Assembly (NCBI RefSeq): GCF_000786215.1
Contig: NZ_JROG01000003.1
Span: 930,001-994,000, forward strand
From: Sphingomonas sp. 35-24ZXX
Lineage (GTDB): Bacteria; Pseudomonadota; Alphaproteobacteria; Sphingomonadales; Sphingomonadaceae
Direction: 5' to 3'
Length of the DNA: 64,000 bases
The translations under genes and the position numbers were made by a program. The number at the start of each line of letters is the position of its first letter. The stretch's first letter is position 1. The notes below the pieces were generated by a model. That model saw only the letters and a program-made list of their open reading frames with translations. It made no database searches and was not told the origin of the DNA. Positions 34,358 to 44,360 of this stretch are shown here, piece by piece.

Positions 34358-35554
34358 TCAATAGAGCCACAGCGCGCGCACCGCATCCCAGGCCGCTTCG
34401 TCAGTCTGGGTCAGCGCATCGAGATCGGCGGGGGTTGCGGCGGCATCATCCACCCATTCGCGCAGCGCCGGTCCGCCGTTGATCACATCGATGGCCAGCT
34501 TGCCGAGTTCATACTCATAGGGAAAATCGCGCCACAGCGGATAGTCCGGGTAGAGAGTGCGGATCGCCTTGAAGGCGAGCGCCTGCACGCGCCAGGGACG
34601 GAAGGCGGGGTGATCGTAGAAAGCGCCCTCGGCGTGGATATGGACGCCGTGGCAGAGCTGGCCGACATGCTTGTGGAAGGTCGGCTCGAACCAGATCTCG
34701 CGCAAGGCGCAGCCTGTGAGCCAGTGCGGTGCAATCTCGCGCATCTTCGCGATGACATCGCGCGCGTTGATATCCGGCGCGCCGAAAATCTCGAGCGGGC
34801 GCGTCGTCCCCCGGCCCTCGCTCAAGGTCGTACCTTCGAGCATCACCGTGCCGGCATAGGCGCGCGCCATGGCGAGGTTGGGAGCATTCGGGCTGGGGTT
34901 GATCCAGATGCGGCTCTCGGGCCAGCCAAAGCCGGGGGCGGCATCGGGCTGCCAGCCCTGCATCTCGATCACCCGGTAATCGACGTCGAGATTGTAGTGC
35001 TGGATGAACCAGTGCCCCATCTCGCCCAAAGTCAGCCCGTGGCGCATCGGCATCAGGCCTGCGCCGACGAAGCTTTCCCAGCCCCCGCGCAGCGTCAGCC
35101 CTTCGACCGGGCGTCCGGCGGGGTTGGGACGATCGAGCACCCACACCGACTTGCCGTCCCTGGCCGCAGCCTCGAGCATATACAGCAAGGTCGTGACGAA
35201 GGTGTAGATGCGGCAGCCCAGATCCTGCAGGTCAATGAGCACGACATCGAACGTGCTCATCATCTGCCCCGTCGGGCGGCGGACCTCGCCATAGAGGCTG
35301 AACACCGGGATGCCGTGGACCGGATCGGTAAAGTCCGGGCTTTCGACCATATTGTCCTGCTTGTCGCCGCGCAGGCCATGCTGCGGGCCGAATGCGGCGG
35401 TGAGCGTGATATCGTCCAGCGCGACCAGGGCATCGAGCGAATGCACGAGGCCTGCGGTCACCGATGCCGGGTGCGCGACCAGGGCGACACGCTTGCCATG
35501 CAGGGCCTTGCGCAGATCAGGCTCTGCCAGAAGACGATCGATACCGAACTGCAT
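34358..35554 (-). CDS. DUF1343 protein, NamZ-like exo-N-acetylmuramidase
   Basis: This 398-residue protein matches the DUF1343 family: VALVAHPASVTA, FGPQHGLRGDKQDNM, SLYGEVRRPT, FDVVLIDLQDLGCRIYTF, and DRPNPAGR. The characterised member, NamZ of Bacillus, releases N-acetylmuramic acid from peptidoglycan fragments (GH171). No signal peptide is seen, so it may act in the cytoplasm on recovered fragments or be exported in another way. The ATG at 35554 was chosen as the first residue of the family match. It is 38 bases after the DOMON-like gene on the same strand. Confidence 0.85.
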   Translation of the reverse strand: MQFGIDRLLAEPDLRKALHGKRVALVAHPASVTAGLVHSLDALVALDDITLTAAFGPQHGLRGDKQDNMVESPDFTDPVHGIPVFSLYGEVRRPTGQMMSTFDVVLIDLQDLGCRIYTFVTTLLYMLEAAARDGKSVWVLDRPNPAGRPVEGLTLRGGWESFVGAGLMPMRHGLTLGEMGHWFIQHYNLDVDYRVIEMQGWQPDAAPGFGWPESRIWINPSPNAPNLAMARAYAGTVMLEGTTLSEGRGTTRPLEIFGAPDINARDVIAKMREIAPHWLTGCALREIWFEPTFHKHVGQLCHGVHIHAEGAFYDHPAFRPWRVQALAFKAIRTLYPDYPLWRDFPYEYELGKLAIDVINGGPALREWVDDAAATPADLDALTQTDEAAWDAVRALWLY

Positions 35555-35592
35555 GAACCACCCGCACGCTGCTGAAAAAGGATGCGGGTTCT

Positions 35593-36120
35593 TTACCCCA
35601 GCCGCGCGGCAAAACAATCCGCGTGGTGAAAATCAGGTTTGCCGGAGGGATGGGCCAGCGACCAGAACGATTTGGACCCATCGCGCGCCTCGATCACCGC
35701 CGTCACCGCGAGCCGCCACGGCGCGGGGCCGATCAGGTCTTTCAGGCCCGCCAGATCAAGCCTCACGCGCCAATGGCCGAATTCGACCGGTTCGATCACC
35801 GGTGCCGCCGCCAGCGCCAGATCGCGCATCCCGGCCCGATAGTCATCGAATGCGTAAGCCGCCCAGGCGCCCGACGGGGCAAGGTTGAACTCGGCATAAG
35901 TGGGGCTGCTGGCCGATGCGATGAACGCCTCGAAGCATGTGTGCCGCCACAGGCCATCGGTCCGGCCTTGCGCTGCAGCGGGCCAGGCGATGTGACCTTC
36001 GGGGTCGGTGACGTGATAGGCGATGGTGAGCGTCGTTTCCCGGGATACAGACCATTCGACCGACAGGGCGACGCCATCGGATGCTGCGAAATCGGCATGC
36101 GGATGGAGACGCTGCAACAT
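35593..36120 (-). CDS. DOMON-like domain-containing protein
   Basis: This 175-residue protein is mostly beta strands, with VEWSVSRETTLTIAYHV, GLWRHTCFEAFI, and EFNLAPSGAWAAYAFDDYR, features I associate with the DOMON-like proteins of sphingomonads. The conserved WxxTCFEAF stretch is near residue 58. DOMON folds can bind heme or sugars, but no ligand can be assigned. The ATG at 36120 begins the conserved part; it is the first gene of the small set with DUF1343. Confidence 0.72.
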   Translation of the reverse strand: MLQRLHPHADFAASDGVALSVEWSVSRETTLTIAYHVTDPEGHIAWPAAAQGRTDGLWRHTCFEAFIASASSPTYAEFNLAPSGAWAAYAFDDYRAGMRDLALAAAPVIEPVEFGHWRVRLDLAGLKDLIGPAPWRLAVTAVIEARDGSKSFWSLAHPSGKPDFHHADCFAARLG

Positions 36121-36165
36121 GCTCTCAGTTCTTGCGCACGACCACGGGCCATTCAACCTTTTTCG

Positions 36166-36240
36166 CCACCCCCGCGAAGGCGGGTGGCCCGCTGTCTTTG
36201 TCGATTGGCGCATAAGCGGGATTCCCGCATTCGCGGGAAT
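36166..36240. repeat. Intergenic hairpin repeat
   Basis: CCACCC...GGGTGG (36166-36187) is followed by the perfect 8-bp stem ATTCCCGC/GCGGGAAT with loop ATTC (36221-36240) and then GACGAGG. This is a dispersed intergenic repeat type I recognise from sphingomonad and xanthomonad genomes. It lies between the divergent DOMON-like and desaturase genes. Confidence 0.65.
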
Positions 36241-36317
36241 GACGAGGTTGGCGTGCTGAACGAGCGATGCTAGACTGACGCAAACGTAAAGCGCTTAATG
36301 CGCATCGGGAGAGTGAC

Positions 36318-37259
36318 ATGGCGCTGGTCAAGGCCGCCAATCCGGCACAGATATTCGGCCGCGATGCGTTTCGCGAGCTGACCGCCGTGTCGCGCTGGAA
36401 GGGTCTGGCGCTGGTTGCGCATGCCTGGGCTGTCATCATCGCGCTCGCCTGGGGCGCGGCGTATCTCGGCACCTGGTGGGCGTGGATCGTCGCGGTCGTG
36501 CTGATCGGCGGGCGGCAGCTGGGCCTGGCGATCCTGATGCACGAGGGCGCGCATGGCCTGCTGCACCCCAACCGCGCCATCAACAACTGGGTGGGGCAAT
36601 GGGCGGCCGGAGTGCCCATGGGCACCGACCTCCACGCCTATCGCACCTATCACCTCACGCATCACCGCTATACGCAGCAGCCCGAAGACCCGGACCTGTC
36701 GCTCTCCGCGCCCTTTCCCACCACGCGTGCCAGCCTGATGCGCAAGGTGTTCCGCGACCTCACCGGCCAGACGTTTCTGAAGCAACGCGGCGCGCAGCTG
36801 GCGATGGCGTTGAAGGGCTTCGGTCCGGGCGCGAAGGAGCAGAACCTGTTCATCGGCAAGGTGACACTGCGGTTTCTGGCAGCGCAGGTCGTGCTGCTGG
36901 CGCTGTCGTTCGCCACGGGTCTGGGCCCGCTGCCCTATCTGGTCTGGCTGATATCGCTGGCGACGACGTTCCAGCTGTACCTGCGTATCCGCAATATTGC
37001 CGAACATGCCTGCACCGCCACGGGATGCGAAGACCCCTTCACCCACGCGCGCACAACTTACGCGAACCTGCTGGAGCGCGCGACGGTGGCGCCCTACTGG
37101 GTGAACTTCCACAGCGAGCACCACCTGTTCATGGGCGTGCCCTGCTACAATCTGCCGCGCGCGCACCGGATGCTGGTCGATGCCGGTCATTCGGGACGGA
37201 TGACCATTGCGCCGGGCTATGCCTATGTCATGCGGCAGGTCATCAGACCCGCCGCATGA
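36318..37259 (+). CDS. Fatty acid desaturase family protein
   Basis: This 313-residue membrane enzyme shows the three histidine boxes of membrane desaturases: HEGAH near residue 75, HLTHHRY near residue 112, and HSEHH near residue 270. Hydrophobic segments flank them as expected. Substrate and bond position are unknown. The ATG at 36318 follows GGGAGAG. It converges on the DJ-1 gene with 9 bases between stop codons. Confidence 0.88.
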   Translation: MALVKAANPAQIFGRDAFRELTAVSRWKGLALVAHAWAVIIALAWGAAYLGTWWAWIVAVVLIGGRQLGLAILMHEGAHGLLHPNRAINNWVGQWAAGVPMGTDLHAYRTYHLTHHRYTQQPEDPDLSLSAPFPTTRASLMRKVFRDLTGQTFLKQRGAQLAMALKGFGPGAKEQNLFIGKVTLRFLAAQVVLLALSFATGLGPLPYLVWLISLATTFQLYLRIRNIAEHACTATGCEDPFTHARTTYANLLERATVAPYWVNFHSEHHLFMGVPCYNLPRAHRMLVDAGHSGRMTIAPGYAYVMRQVIRPAA

Positions 37260-37268
37260 TGTCCTGGA

Positions 37269-37838
37269 TCAGACAGTCTCGGAGCGCGCGTCGGCTATTT
37301 CGCTGACCATCCTGGCGATCGCCTCGCCGAACGCGGGCAGATCGTCGGGGTTGCGGCTGGTGATCAGGTTGCCGTCCACGGCCACTTCCTGGTCGACATA
37401 GTTCGCACCCGCGTTCTTCAGGTCGGTGCGGATCGAGGTGTAGCAGGTCAGCGTCTTGCCTTCGACCAGGCCCGCTTCGATCAGCAGCCAGGGGGCGTGA
37501 CAGACCGCGGCGATCGGCTTGCCGGCGGCGGCAAAGGCCTTGATCAGCGCCATCGCGGTGTCATCGGCGCGCAGCAGATCGGGGTTGATCTGGCCGCCGG
37601 GCAGCACCAACGCGTCGTAATCTTCGGCCTTGGCGCCATCGAGCGGCGCATCGACCGACACGCTCTGACCCCAGTCATCACCCTTCCAGCCGCGAATTTC
37701 GCCGCTCTCGGGCGAAACGATCGTGACCTTCGCGCCTGCGGCCTTGAGGTCGTCGCGCGGCTGGATCAGTTCGGATTGTTCGAAGCCGTGCGTTGCCAGA
37801 ATGCAGATGCTGCGGCCGGTCAGGTCGGGAAGTGCCAT
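37269..37838 (-). CDS. DJ-1/PfpI family (YhbO-like) protein
   Basis: This 189-residue class I glutamine amidotransferase-like protein has the nucleophile cysteine in AVCHAPWLLIEAG near residue 111, with DYDALVLPGG upstream and ATHGFEQSEL at the N-terminus. Relatives have been reported as proteases, chaperones or glyoxal-adduct deglycases. AAGGAG lies upstream of the ATG. It acts in the cytoplasm; the precise activity is not known. Confidence 0.9.
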   Translation of the reverse strand: MALPDLTGRSICILATHGFEQSELIQPRDDLKAAGAKVTIVSPESGEIRGWKGDDWGQSVSVDAPLDGAKAEDYDALVLPGGQINPDLLRADDTAMALIKAFAAAGKPIAAVCHAPWLLIEAGLVEGKTLTCYTSIRTDLKNAGANYVDQEVAVDGNLITSRNPDDLPAFGEAIARMVSEIADARSETV

Positions 37839-37911
37839 GGGGAATCTCCTTGATGGGGGGTTTCCCTCTCCTACGGCCCCGGCGCGTCCGCGTTCCCCGA
37901 TCAGCCGCGCG

Positions 37912-38892
37912 TCACAACCATTTCGCCCATTTGAAGCGCACGTACAGCCCGATGCAGACCGTCGCCATCACGCCGACGATCAGGAAATAGCCATAGCGCC
38001 AAGTCAGCTCGGGCATGAACTTGAAGTTCATGCCGTAGATGCCCGCGATCGCGGTGGGCACCGCGAGGATCGCCGCCCAGGCCGCGAGCTGGCGGGTGAT
38101 CACGCCCTGGCGCTGCTGCTCGAGCAGGCCGCTGGTCTCGATCACCGATGTCAGCGTGTCGCGCAGACCGGCGACGCGGTAATCGGCGCGGCGGACATGA
38201 TCGTGCAGATCGCGGAAATAGGGCTGCGTATCGTGATCGATCTGCGGCAGCTCGAGATGCAGGCAGCGGCTGGCGACATCCTGCATCGGACCCAGCACGC
38301 GTTGCAGCCGGAACAGGTCGCGGCGCAGCGAAAACAGCTGCGCGGTCTCCTCGCGATCCAGAAACGCGTCGAGCGCGCGGTCCTCCATCGCCAGCACCTT
38401 GTCTTCCAGCGCATCGATCACATCGAGATAGCCGTCGACGATGAAATCGAGAATGGCATGCAGCACGAAATCCGCACCGCGCGCCAGCAGCCGCGGGGTC
38501 GCCTCAAGCTGCTGCCGCACCGCCTTGTGATCGCGCAGCGACCCGTGCCGCACGGTCACGATGAACTGACGCCCCATGAACACGGCGGTGTTGCCATAGG
38601 TGATCGCGGTGTTGCTCTCGCTCTCATCAAGATGGACGGTGCGCGCGACCGCGAACAGATGCTCGCCATACGGTTCGATCTTGGGGAGATGCCGCCGGTC
38701 GAGCGCGTCCTCCACCGCCAGCGGATGCAGGCCCAGCTGCGACTGGATCGGCATCAGCTCGTCGGCGCTGGGCTCGTGCAGGCCGATCCACAGCAAATCT
38801 GCAGGGTCGTCGAGTGGCGGCAGCGGCTGTGCCAGATCGATATCGCGCACCCGCTCCCCATCGCGGTAGAGGCGGGCGGCGATGACCGTCAT
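37912..38892 (-). CDS. corA: CorA family magnesium/cobalt transport protein
   Basis: This 326-residue protein has a cytoplasmic alpha/beta domain, a long helical stalk, and two C-terminal membrane helices separated by the YGMNF motif near residue 293. It would import Mg2+ or related divalent ions as a pentamer. Its start overlaps the lysK stop by four bases (ATGA), so the two are translationally coupled. Confidence 0.93.
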   Translation of the reverse strand: MTVIAARLYRDGERVRDIDLAQPLPPLDDPADLLWIGLHEPSADELMPIQSQLGLHPLAVEDALDRRHLPKIEPYGEHLFAVARTVHLDESESNTAITYGNTAVFMGRQFIVTVRHGSLRDHKAVRQQLEATPRLLARGADFVLHAILDFIVDGYLDVIDALEDKVLAMEDRALDAFLDREETAQLFSLRRDLFRLQRVLGPMQDVASRCLHLELPQIDHDTQPYFRDLHDHVRRADYRVAGLRDTLTSVIETSGLLEQQRQGVITRQLAAWAAILAVPTAIAGIYGMNFKFMPELTWRYGYFLIVGVMATVCIGLYVRFKWAKWL

Positions 38893-40463
38893 GCCAGGGC
38901 TTCGGCAATCAGCTTGCGGGTGTTGGCGATGCCGTACAGCGCGATGAAGCTGCCCATGCGCGGGCCCTGCTCACTGCCCAGAAGCGTCTCGTACAGCGCC
39001 TTGAACCAGTCGCGAAGATTGCCGAAGCCATAAGCCTCGTCCTTGCCGATGGCATAGACGATGTTCTGGATATCCTCGGCGCTCGCATCGTCGGGGAGTG
39101 CGGCGAGCTCTGCTTCGAGCGTCTGCAATGCTGCGACCTCGCTGCCGACCGGCGCACGCCGCTTGAGCGTCGGCGCGATGAAATCACGCCCATAGTTGAC
39201 CGCATTGGCGATCAGGCCGTCGAGCTCGGGATGCGTTTCGGGCATCACACCGGGGGCGTATTTCTGGACGAAGCCCCAGACCAGATCCTTGTCGTCCATC
39301 CCCGGCAGGCTGACGACGTTGAGCAGCAGGCCAAAGCTCACCGGCGGACTGCCTTCGGGGACGTCGCCTGCGTGAATATGGTGCGCGGGGTTGCCCAGCC
39401 GCTTGTCCTCGTCCTGCGCATGCCAGTTGTCGCGGAACTGGAAATACTCGTCGACCGCGCGCGGCACCACCGCCAGGCTCAGCTGCTTGGCCGCCTTGGG
39501 CTCGCGGAAGATGTAGAACGCGAGGCTGTTCTCGCTGCCATAGCGCAGCCACTCGTCGATCGACAGGCCATTGCCCTTGGACTTCGAGATTTTCTCGCCC
39601 TTCTCGTCGAGGAACATCTCGTAGATCATGCCTTCGGGCTTCTGCCCGCCCAGCACGCGCGCGATCTTGCCCGACTGCACGCCGCTGTCGGTCAGGTCCT
39701 TGCCGTACATCTCGTAATCGACGCCCAGCGCCACCCAGCGCATCGCCCAGTCGACCTTCCACTGCAGCTTGGCACCGCCGCCGAGGATCGACTGCTCGAT
39801 GATTTCGCACTCGTCCGTGAAGCGCACGATTCCCGCCTCGGCATCGACCACCTCGACCGGGACCTGCAGCACCACGCCCGACTTTGCGCTGATCGGCATC
39901 ACCGGCGAATAGGTCGCGGCGCGTTCGGCGCGCAGCGTCGGCAGCATGATGTCGAGGATCGCCTGATAGTTGCGCAGCACGCCGCGCAGCGCCTCGTCGA
40001 AGGCGCCGCTCTGATAGCGCTCGGTCGAGGAGACGAATTCGTAATCGAAGCCGAACTGATCGAGGAACGCGCGCAGCATGGCGTTGTTATGGTGCGCGAA
40101 GCTTTCGAACTTGCCGAACGGGTCGGGAATCTGCGTCAGCGGCTTGCCCAGATGCGTGCGCAGCATGTCCGGGTTGGGCACGTTGTCGGGCACCTTGCGC
40201 AGGCCGTCCATGTCGTCGCTGAACGCGACCAGCCGCGTCGGCGCGCCGCCGGTCAGCGTCTCGTAGGCGCGGCGGACGAGCGTCGTGCGGAACACCTCCT
40301 GGAACGTGCCGATATGCGGCAGGCCCGAGGGGCCATAGCCGGTTTCGAAAAGCATCGGGCCTGCGCTTTCGGGCTTGCCGCCGGGATGGCGTTTCAGCAG
40401 CTTGCGGGCTTCCTCGAAGGGCCAGGCCTTGGATCGCATTGCTGCCTCGCGATACGCGCTCAC
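38889..40463 (-). CDS. lysK: Lysyl-tRNA synthetase, class I
   Basis: This 524-residue enzyme charges tRNA-Lys. It is the class I form: GPSGLPHIGTFQEV carries the HIGH-like motif near residue 43, and KISKSKGNGLS is the KMSKS loop near residue 298. Most bacteria use the unrelated class II LysS; the class I form is characteristic of Alphaproteobacteria, archaea and spirochetes. The GTG at 40463 is chosen because AAGGAA lies seven bases upstream; an ATG at 40439 is the alternative. It is divergent from the DinG-type helicase across 41 bases. Confidence 0.97.
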   Translation of the reverse strand: MSAYREAAMRSKAWPFEEARKLLKRHPGGKPESAGPMLFETGYGPSGLPHIGTFQEVFRTTLVRRAYETLTGGAPTRLVAFSDDMDGLRKVPDNVPNPDMLRTHLGKPLTQIPDPFGKFESFAHHNNAMLRAFLDQFGFDYEFVSSTERYQSGAFDEALRGVLRNYQAILDIMLPTLRAERAATYSPVMPISAKSGVVLQVPVEVVDAEAGIVRFTDECEIIEQSILGGGAKLQWKVDWAMRWVALGVDYEMYGKDLTDSGVQSGKIARVLGGQKPEGMIYEMFLDEKGEKISKSKGNGLSIDEWLRYGSENSLAFYIFREPKAAKQLSLAVVPRAVDEYFQFRDNWHAQDEDKRLGNPAHHIHAGDVPEGSPPVSFGLLLNVVSLPGMDDKDLVWGFVQKYAPGVMPETHPELDGLIANAVNYGRDFIAPTLKRRAPVGSEVAALQTLEAELAALPDDASAEDIQNIVYAIGKDEAYGFGNLRDWFKALYETLLGSEQGPRMGSFIALYGIANTRKLIAEALA

Positions 40464-40504
40464 GTGTGTTTCCTTTTCGTTCCGATGCCGCCATAAGGGG
40501 CACA

Positions 40505-43273
40505 ATGTCCGCTTCCCTAAACTTTCCAGCCCTGCATGCAAGCCATAGCGCGATCTGGTTTGCGCGTCCCGGCGAGCCTGCAGTGCGCATCTCCAAGGGC
40601 GATGCCATCGGCCGCGCCGCCGAGACCCCGCTGATCCTGCTGAACGCCCCCCTGCTGGCGCAGCGGCTGGGCTATCCCGAGCTGTCGGGCCTCGATCTGC
40701 TCGAGATGTTCGCCTTCGTCCATCCCGCGCAATTCATGGTGCCGACGCCGATGGGGCTGGCGCGGGCGCTGAAGCTGTCCCTGCCAAAGCTTGACGGGGA
40801 GCGCGAAAGCGACCCCCTCCCCGATTCCGCGATCCCCGCGCTGCTGCACGCTGCTGCCGAGGCGCTGGTCGCCACGCTGGAAAAGACCGACTGGCCGCAG
40901 CGCGAAGGCGCATGGTCCTCGCTTCAGGCACTCGCCAAATTGCGCTGGCCCTGGGCGGGTGTCGCCTCAAAGCACCTGCAGATGCCCGACAAGGCCGAAC
41001 GCTGGCTGTTCTCGCGACTGCCCGAATGGGAGGAGCAGCCGCCCCGGCCGCAGCCGCGCCAGATCACGCTCGAAGAGAACGAGGCCGAAGCGCAGCTCGA
41101 GGCGCTGACCGGTGTCGGCGCGGAGCGGCGCGAAGGCCAGCGCCAGTTCGCGCGCACCGCCAGCCACATCTTCGCCCCGCGCGAACGGCGGCAGGAGCCG
41201 CACATGCTGCTCGCCGAAGCCGGAACCGGGATCGGCAAGACTTTGGGCTATCTCGCGCCCGCCTCGCTCTGGTCGCATGGCGCCGGCGGCACGGTGTGGA
41301 TTTCGACCTATACCAAGGCACTGCAACGCCAGCTGTCGCGCGAGACCGAACGGATCTACGGCAGCGAGGCGGCGTTCCGCAAACGCGTGGTGATCCGCAA
41401 GGGGCGCGAGAATTACCTGTGCCTGCTCAACCTCGAAGACGCGCTGCAGGGCGGTTTCCAGAACCGCGCGGCGGTGCTGGCACAGCTGGTCGCGCGCTGG
41501 GCGGCCTATACCCGCGATGGCGACATGATCGGCGGCGATCTGCCCGGCTGGCTGACCACCCTGTTCCGGCGCGCGGGCGTCACCGCGCTCACCGACCGGC
41601 GCGGCGAATGCGTCTATGCCGGCTGCCCGCATTATCGCAAATGCTTCATCGAGCATGCCACGCGGTCGAGCCAGAATGCCGATCTGGTGATCGCCAACCA
41701 TGCGCTGGTGATGGTCAACGCCGCGCGTGCGCGCGAACAGCAGGGCCGCCCGACGCGGATCATCTTCGACGAAGGCCATCACCTGCACGATGCCGCCGAT
41801 TCGATGTTCGCGGTGGCGCTGACCGGCCAGGAAACGGTCGAGATGCGCCGCTGGATCATGGGACCCGAAGGCAAGTCGCGCGGCCGCAGGCGCGGACTTG
41901 CCGCGCGCCTCTCCGACGTTGCCTCGTATGACGAGCTCGGCGGCCGCGCGATCGAGGCGGCACGCATCGCCGCCGAAGCCTTGCCGGGCGAAGGCTGGCT
42001 GGCGCGCATCCGCGAGGGCACGGCTTCGGGCGAGATCGAGCAGCTGCTCGCCGCGATCCGCGGCACCGTCTATGCGCGCGATGAGAGCGGCGCGGAGGAT
42101 GCAGGCTATGGGCTCGAGACCGAGCTTGCCGAGCTCGACGGCCCGCTGATCGCCGCAGCGCTCGACGCCGCACGCGCGATCGATGCGCTGCACGGACCTT
42201 TGGTGGCGCTGGGCCGCCGGCTCGAGGCGCTGATCGAGGACGGCCCCGATTGGCTCGACGGCCCGGCCCGCGCCCGGATCGAAGGCGCTTTGGCCTCACT
42301 CGGCTGGCGGATCGACCTGCTCGCTGCCTGGGCATCGCTGCTGGGGCGCATCGGCGGCCCGACCGATCCCGATTTCGTCGACTGGCTGGCGCTCGACCGG
42401 TTCGAGGGCCGCGAATATGACATGGGGCTGCACCGCCGCTGGCTCGATCCGGGCAAGCCGCTCGCCGAGGCGGTGATCAAGCCCGCGCATGGCGTGCTGG
42501 TCACCTCCGCCACGCTCAAGGCCGGCGCCGACTGGGCCCCTGCCCTCACGCGCTCTGGTGCCATTCATCTGGAAAAGCCGCCCGAGCTGTTCGAGGCGCG
42601 CAGTCCGTTCGATTATGCCAACCAGGCCGAGGTGCTGATCGTCACCGATGTGAAGCGCGGCGACATGGCCGGGCTCGCGGGCGCCTACGGCCGTCTGATC
42701 GAGGCGGCAGGCGGCGGCGCGCTCGGGCTGTTCACCGCGATCCGGCGGCTGCGCAGCGTGCATGGCCGCATCGCCGACCGGCTCGCGCAATCGGGGCTGC
42801 CGCTGTACGCACAGCATGTCGATCCGATGGAGACCGGCACGCTGGTCGACATTTTCCGCGATGATCCGCGCGCGTCATTGCTCGGCACCGATTCCTTGCG
42901 CGATGGCGTCGATGTTCCCGGTGATTCGCTGCGGCTGGTGATCATGGAGGGCGTACCCTGGCCCAAGCCCGACATATTGCACCGCGCGCGCCGCGCAGCG
43001 GGTGGCGGCACGCAATATGATGACATGATCATCCGCGCGCGGCTGGCGCAGGCCTTCGGGCGGCTGATCCGCCGCGCCGATGATCGCGGTCGCTTCGTGA
43101 TGCTGTCGTCCGCCTTTCCCTCGCGGCTGCTGTCGGCCTTTCCCGAAGGAACCCCGGTGCGCCGGGTCACGCTTTCCGAAGCTTTACAAGCGGTGCAATC
43201 TGGCGTTTCTGCGCAACCGAACGAGGGCGCGCGAATCGATCCTGTGACGGGATCCGGGGGAGAGATGCTATGA
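40505..43273 (+). CDS. DinG/XPD-type ATP-dependent DNA helicase
   Basis: This 922-residue superfamily 2 helicase has Walker A in AEAGTGIGKTLGYLAPA near residue 240, a DEGH box in IIFDEGHHLH near residue 420, and four cysteines (YLCLL, GECVYAGC, KCF) between them, the iron-sulfur cluster arrangement of DinG/XPD enzymes. The C-terminal motif VI region is LAQAFGRLIRRADDRG. An N-terminal block of about 190 residues has no clear family. The start at 40505 is an ATG 41 bases from the lysK start. It is followed by sixA with a four-base overlap. Confidence 0.88.
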   Translation: MSASLNFPALHASHSAIWFARPGEPAVRISKGDAIGRAAETPLILLNAPLLAQRLGYPELSGLDLLEMFAFVHPAQFMVPTPMGLARALKLSLPKLDGERESDPLPDSAIPALLHAAAEALVATLEKTDWPQREGAWSSLQALAKLRWPWAGVASKHLQMPDKAERWLFSRLPEWEEQPPRPQPRQITLEENEAEAQLEALTGVGAERREGQRQFARTASHIFAPRERRQEPHMLLAEAGTGIGKTLGYLAPASLWSHGAGGTVWISTYTKALQRQLSRETERIYGSEAAFRKRVVIRKGRENYLCLLNLEDALQGGFQNRAAVLAQLVARWAAYTRDGDMIGGDLPGWLTTLFRRAGVTALTDRRGECVYAGCPHYRKCFIEHATRSSQNADLVIANHALVMVNAARAREQQGRPTRIIFDEGHHLHDAADSMFAVALTGQETVEMRRWIMGPEGKSRGRRRGLAARLSDVASYDELGGRAIEAARIAAEALPGEGWLARIREGTASGEIEQLLAAIRGTVYARDESGAEDAGYGLETELAELDGPLIAAALDAARAIDALHGPLVALGRRLEALIEDGPDWLDGPARARIEGALASLGWRIDLLAAWASLLGRIGGPTDPDFVDWLALDRFEGREYDMGLHRRWLDPGKPLAEAVIKPAHGVLVTSATLKAGADWAPALTRSGAIHLEKPPELFEARSPFDYANQAEVLIVTDVKRGDMAGLAGAYGRLIEAAGGGALGLFTAIRRLRSVHGRIADRLAQSGLPLYAQHVDPMETGTLVDIFRDDPRASLLGTDSLRDGVDVPGDSLRLVIMEGVPWPKPDILHRARRAAGGGTQYDDMIIRARLAQAFGRLIRRADDRGRFVMLSSAFPSRLLSAFPEGTPVRRVTLSEALQAVQSGVSAQPNEGARIDPVTGSGGEML

Positions 43274-43815
43274 AGAGGCTGACCTTGCTGCGGCACGCCA
43301 AATCGGACTGGCTTGACCGCTCATTGCGCGATTTCGACCGCCCGCTGAACGCGCGCGGCATGCGCGGCGCCAAGGCGATGGGGCTGTATGCGGCCGAAAA
43401 GAAGATGGTGTTCGACGCCGTCGTCGCCTCGCCCGCGGTCCGCGTCACCGAGACGATCGACCATTTCGAGACCGCCTTCGGCCACACGCTCAACCCCGAT
43501 TGGGACCGCCGCATCTATCTTGCCTCATCGGTCACCTTGATCGATGTGCTGCGCGGCGTGTCCGACGATGCCGGCCATGTGCTGATGGTCGGCCACAATC
43601 CGGGGCTGGAAGATCTGGTGTTCGATCTCGTCCCCAATGACGGCTCCAGCCCGCTGCGCGATGTGGTGGAAGAGAAGTTCCCGACCGCGGCGCTCGCCAC
43701 GCTCGATCTTGCGATCGACCATTGGGCCGAGCTCGACAACAACAAGGCGCAGCTGGTCGAACTGATCCGCCCGCGCGATCTTGACCCTGATCTCGGGCCG
43801 CAGGACGACGACTGA
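43270..43815 (+). CDS. SixA-like histidine phosphatase
   Basis: This 181-residue protein has the phosphoglycerate-mutase-type catalytic start LTLLRHAKSDW (RHG variant RHA) at residues 4-14 and the second histidine in LMVGHNPGLEDL near residue 103. E. coli SixA removes phosphate from histidine residues of phosphotransfer proteins; the target here is unknown. It overlaps the helicase gene by four bases. Confidence 0.88.
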   Translation: MKRLTLLRHAKSDWLDRSLRDFDRPLNARGMRGAKAMGLYAAEKKMVFDAVVASPAVRVTETIDHFETAFGHTLNPDWDRRIYLASSVTLIDVLRGVSDDAGHVLMVGHNPGLEDLVFDLVPNDGSSPLRDVVEEKFPTAALATLDLAIDHWAELDNNKAQLVELIRPRDLDPDLGPQDDD

Positions 43816-43820
43816 GCGCA

Positions 43821-44351
43821 ATGCCTGCTGCCCTGCCTGAGACGATCCTGCGCCGCGCCGGACCCGAAGACGCGCCCAAGCTGGCGCTGCTGGGTGCTGC
43901 CACCTTTCTGACCGCCTTTGCGTCCGATCATCCCGGCGAGGCGCTGGTCGATCACTGCACGATCGAGCATGGCGTCGCGCGCTATGCCGACTGGCTGGTG
44001 AAGCCCGACTATGCCTTCTGGCTGATCGAAACCCCGCTGGGTGCGCCCATCGGCTACGCGATGCTGTGCCTGCCCGAGCTCGACATCGCCCCTGATGCAG
44101 GCGCGCTCGAACTCAAGCGCATCTATGCGCTGCCCGGCTGGCAGGGCGCAGGGCTGGGCCAGACATTGATGGAAGCGGTGATCGAGGAGGCCCGCGCCCG
44201 GGGAGCCCCGTCGCTGTATCTGTGCGTCTACACGGTCAATGTGGCAGCCCAGCGCTTCTATGCGCGCTTCGGCTTCGAGAAGGTGGGGCAGCAGCAGTTC
44301 ATGACCGGCAATGTGCCGTTTACCGACTGGATTTTGCGCAAGCCTTTGTAA
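43821..44351 (+). CDS. GNAT family N-acetyltransferase
   Basis: This 176-residue protein has the acetyl-CoA binding motif LPGWQGAGLGQTLM (R/Q-x-x-G-x-G/A) near residue 104 and the C-terminal FYARFGFEKVG motif typical of GNAT enzymes. Substrate unknown. It lies five bases after sixA and is probably co-transcribed. Confidence 0.85.
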   Translation: MPAALPETILRRAGPEDAPKLALLGAATFLTAFASDHPGEALVDHCTIEHGVARYADWLVKPDYAFWLIETPLGAPIGYAMLCLPELDIAPDAGALELKRIYALPGWQGAGLGQTLMEAVIEEARARGAPSLYLCVYTVNVAAQRFYARFGFEKVGQQQFMTGNVPFTDWILRKPL

Positions 44352-44360
44352 CGCGAAGGC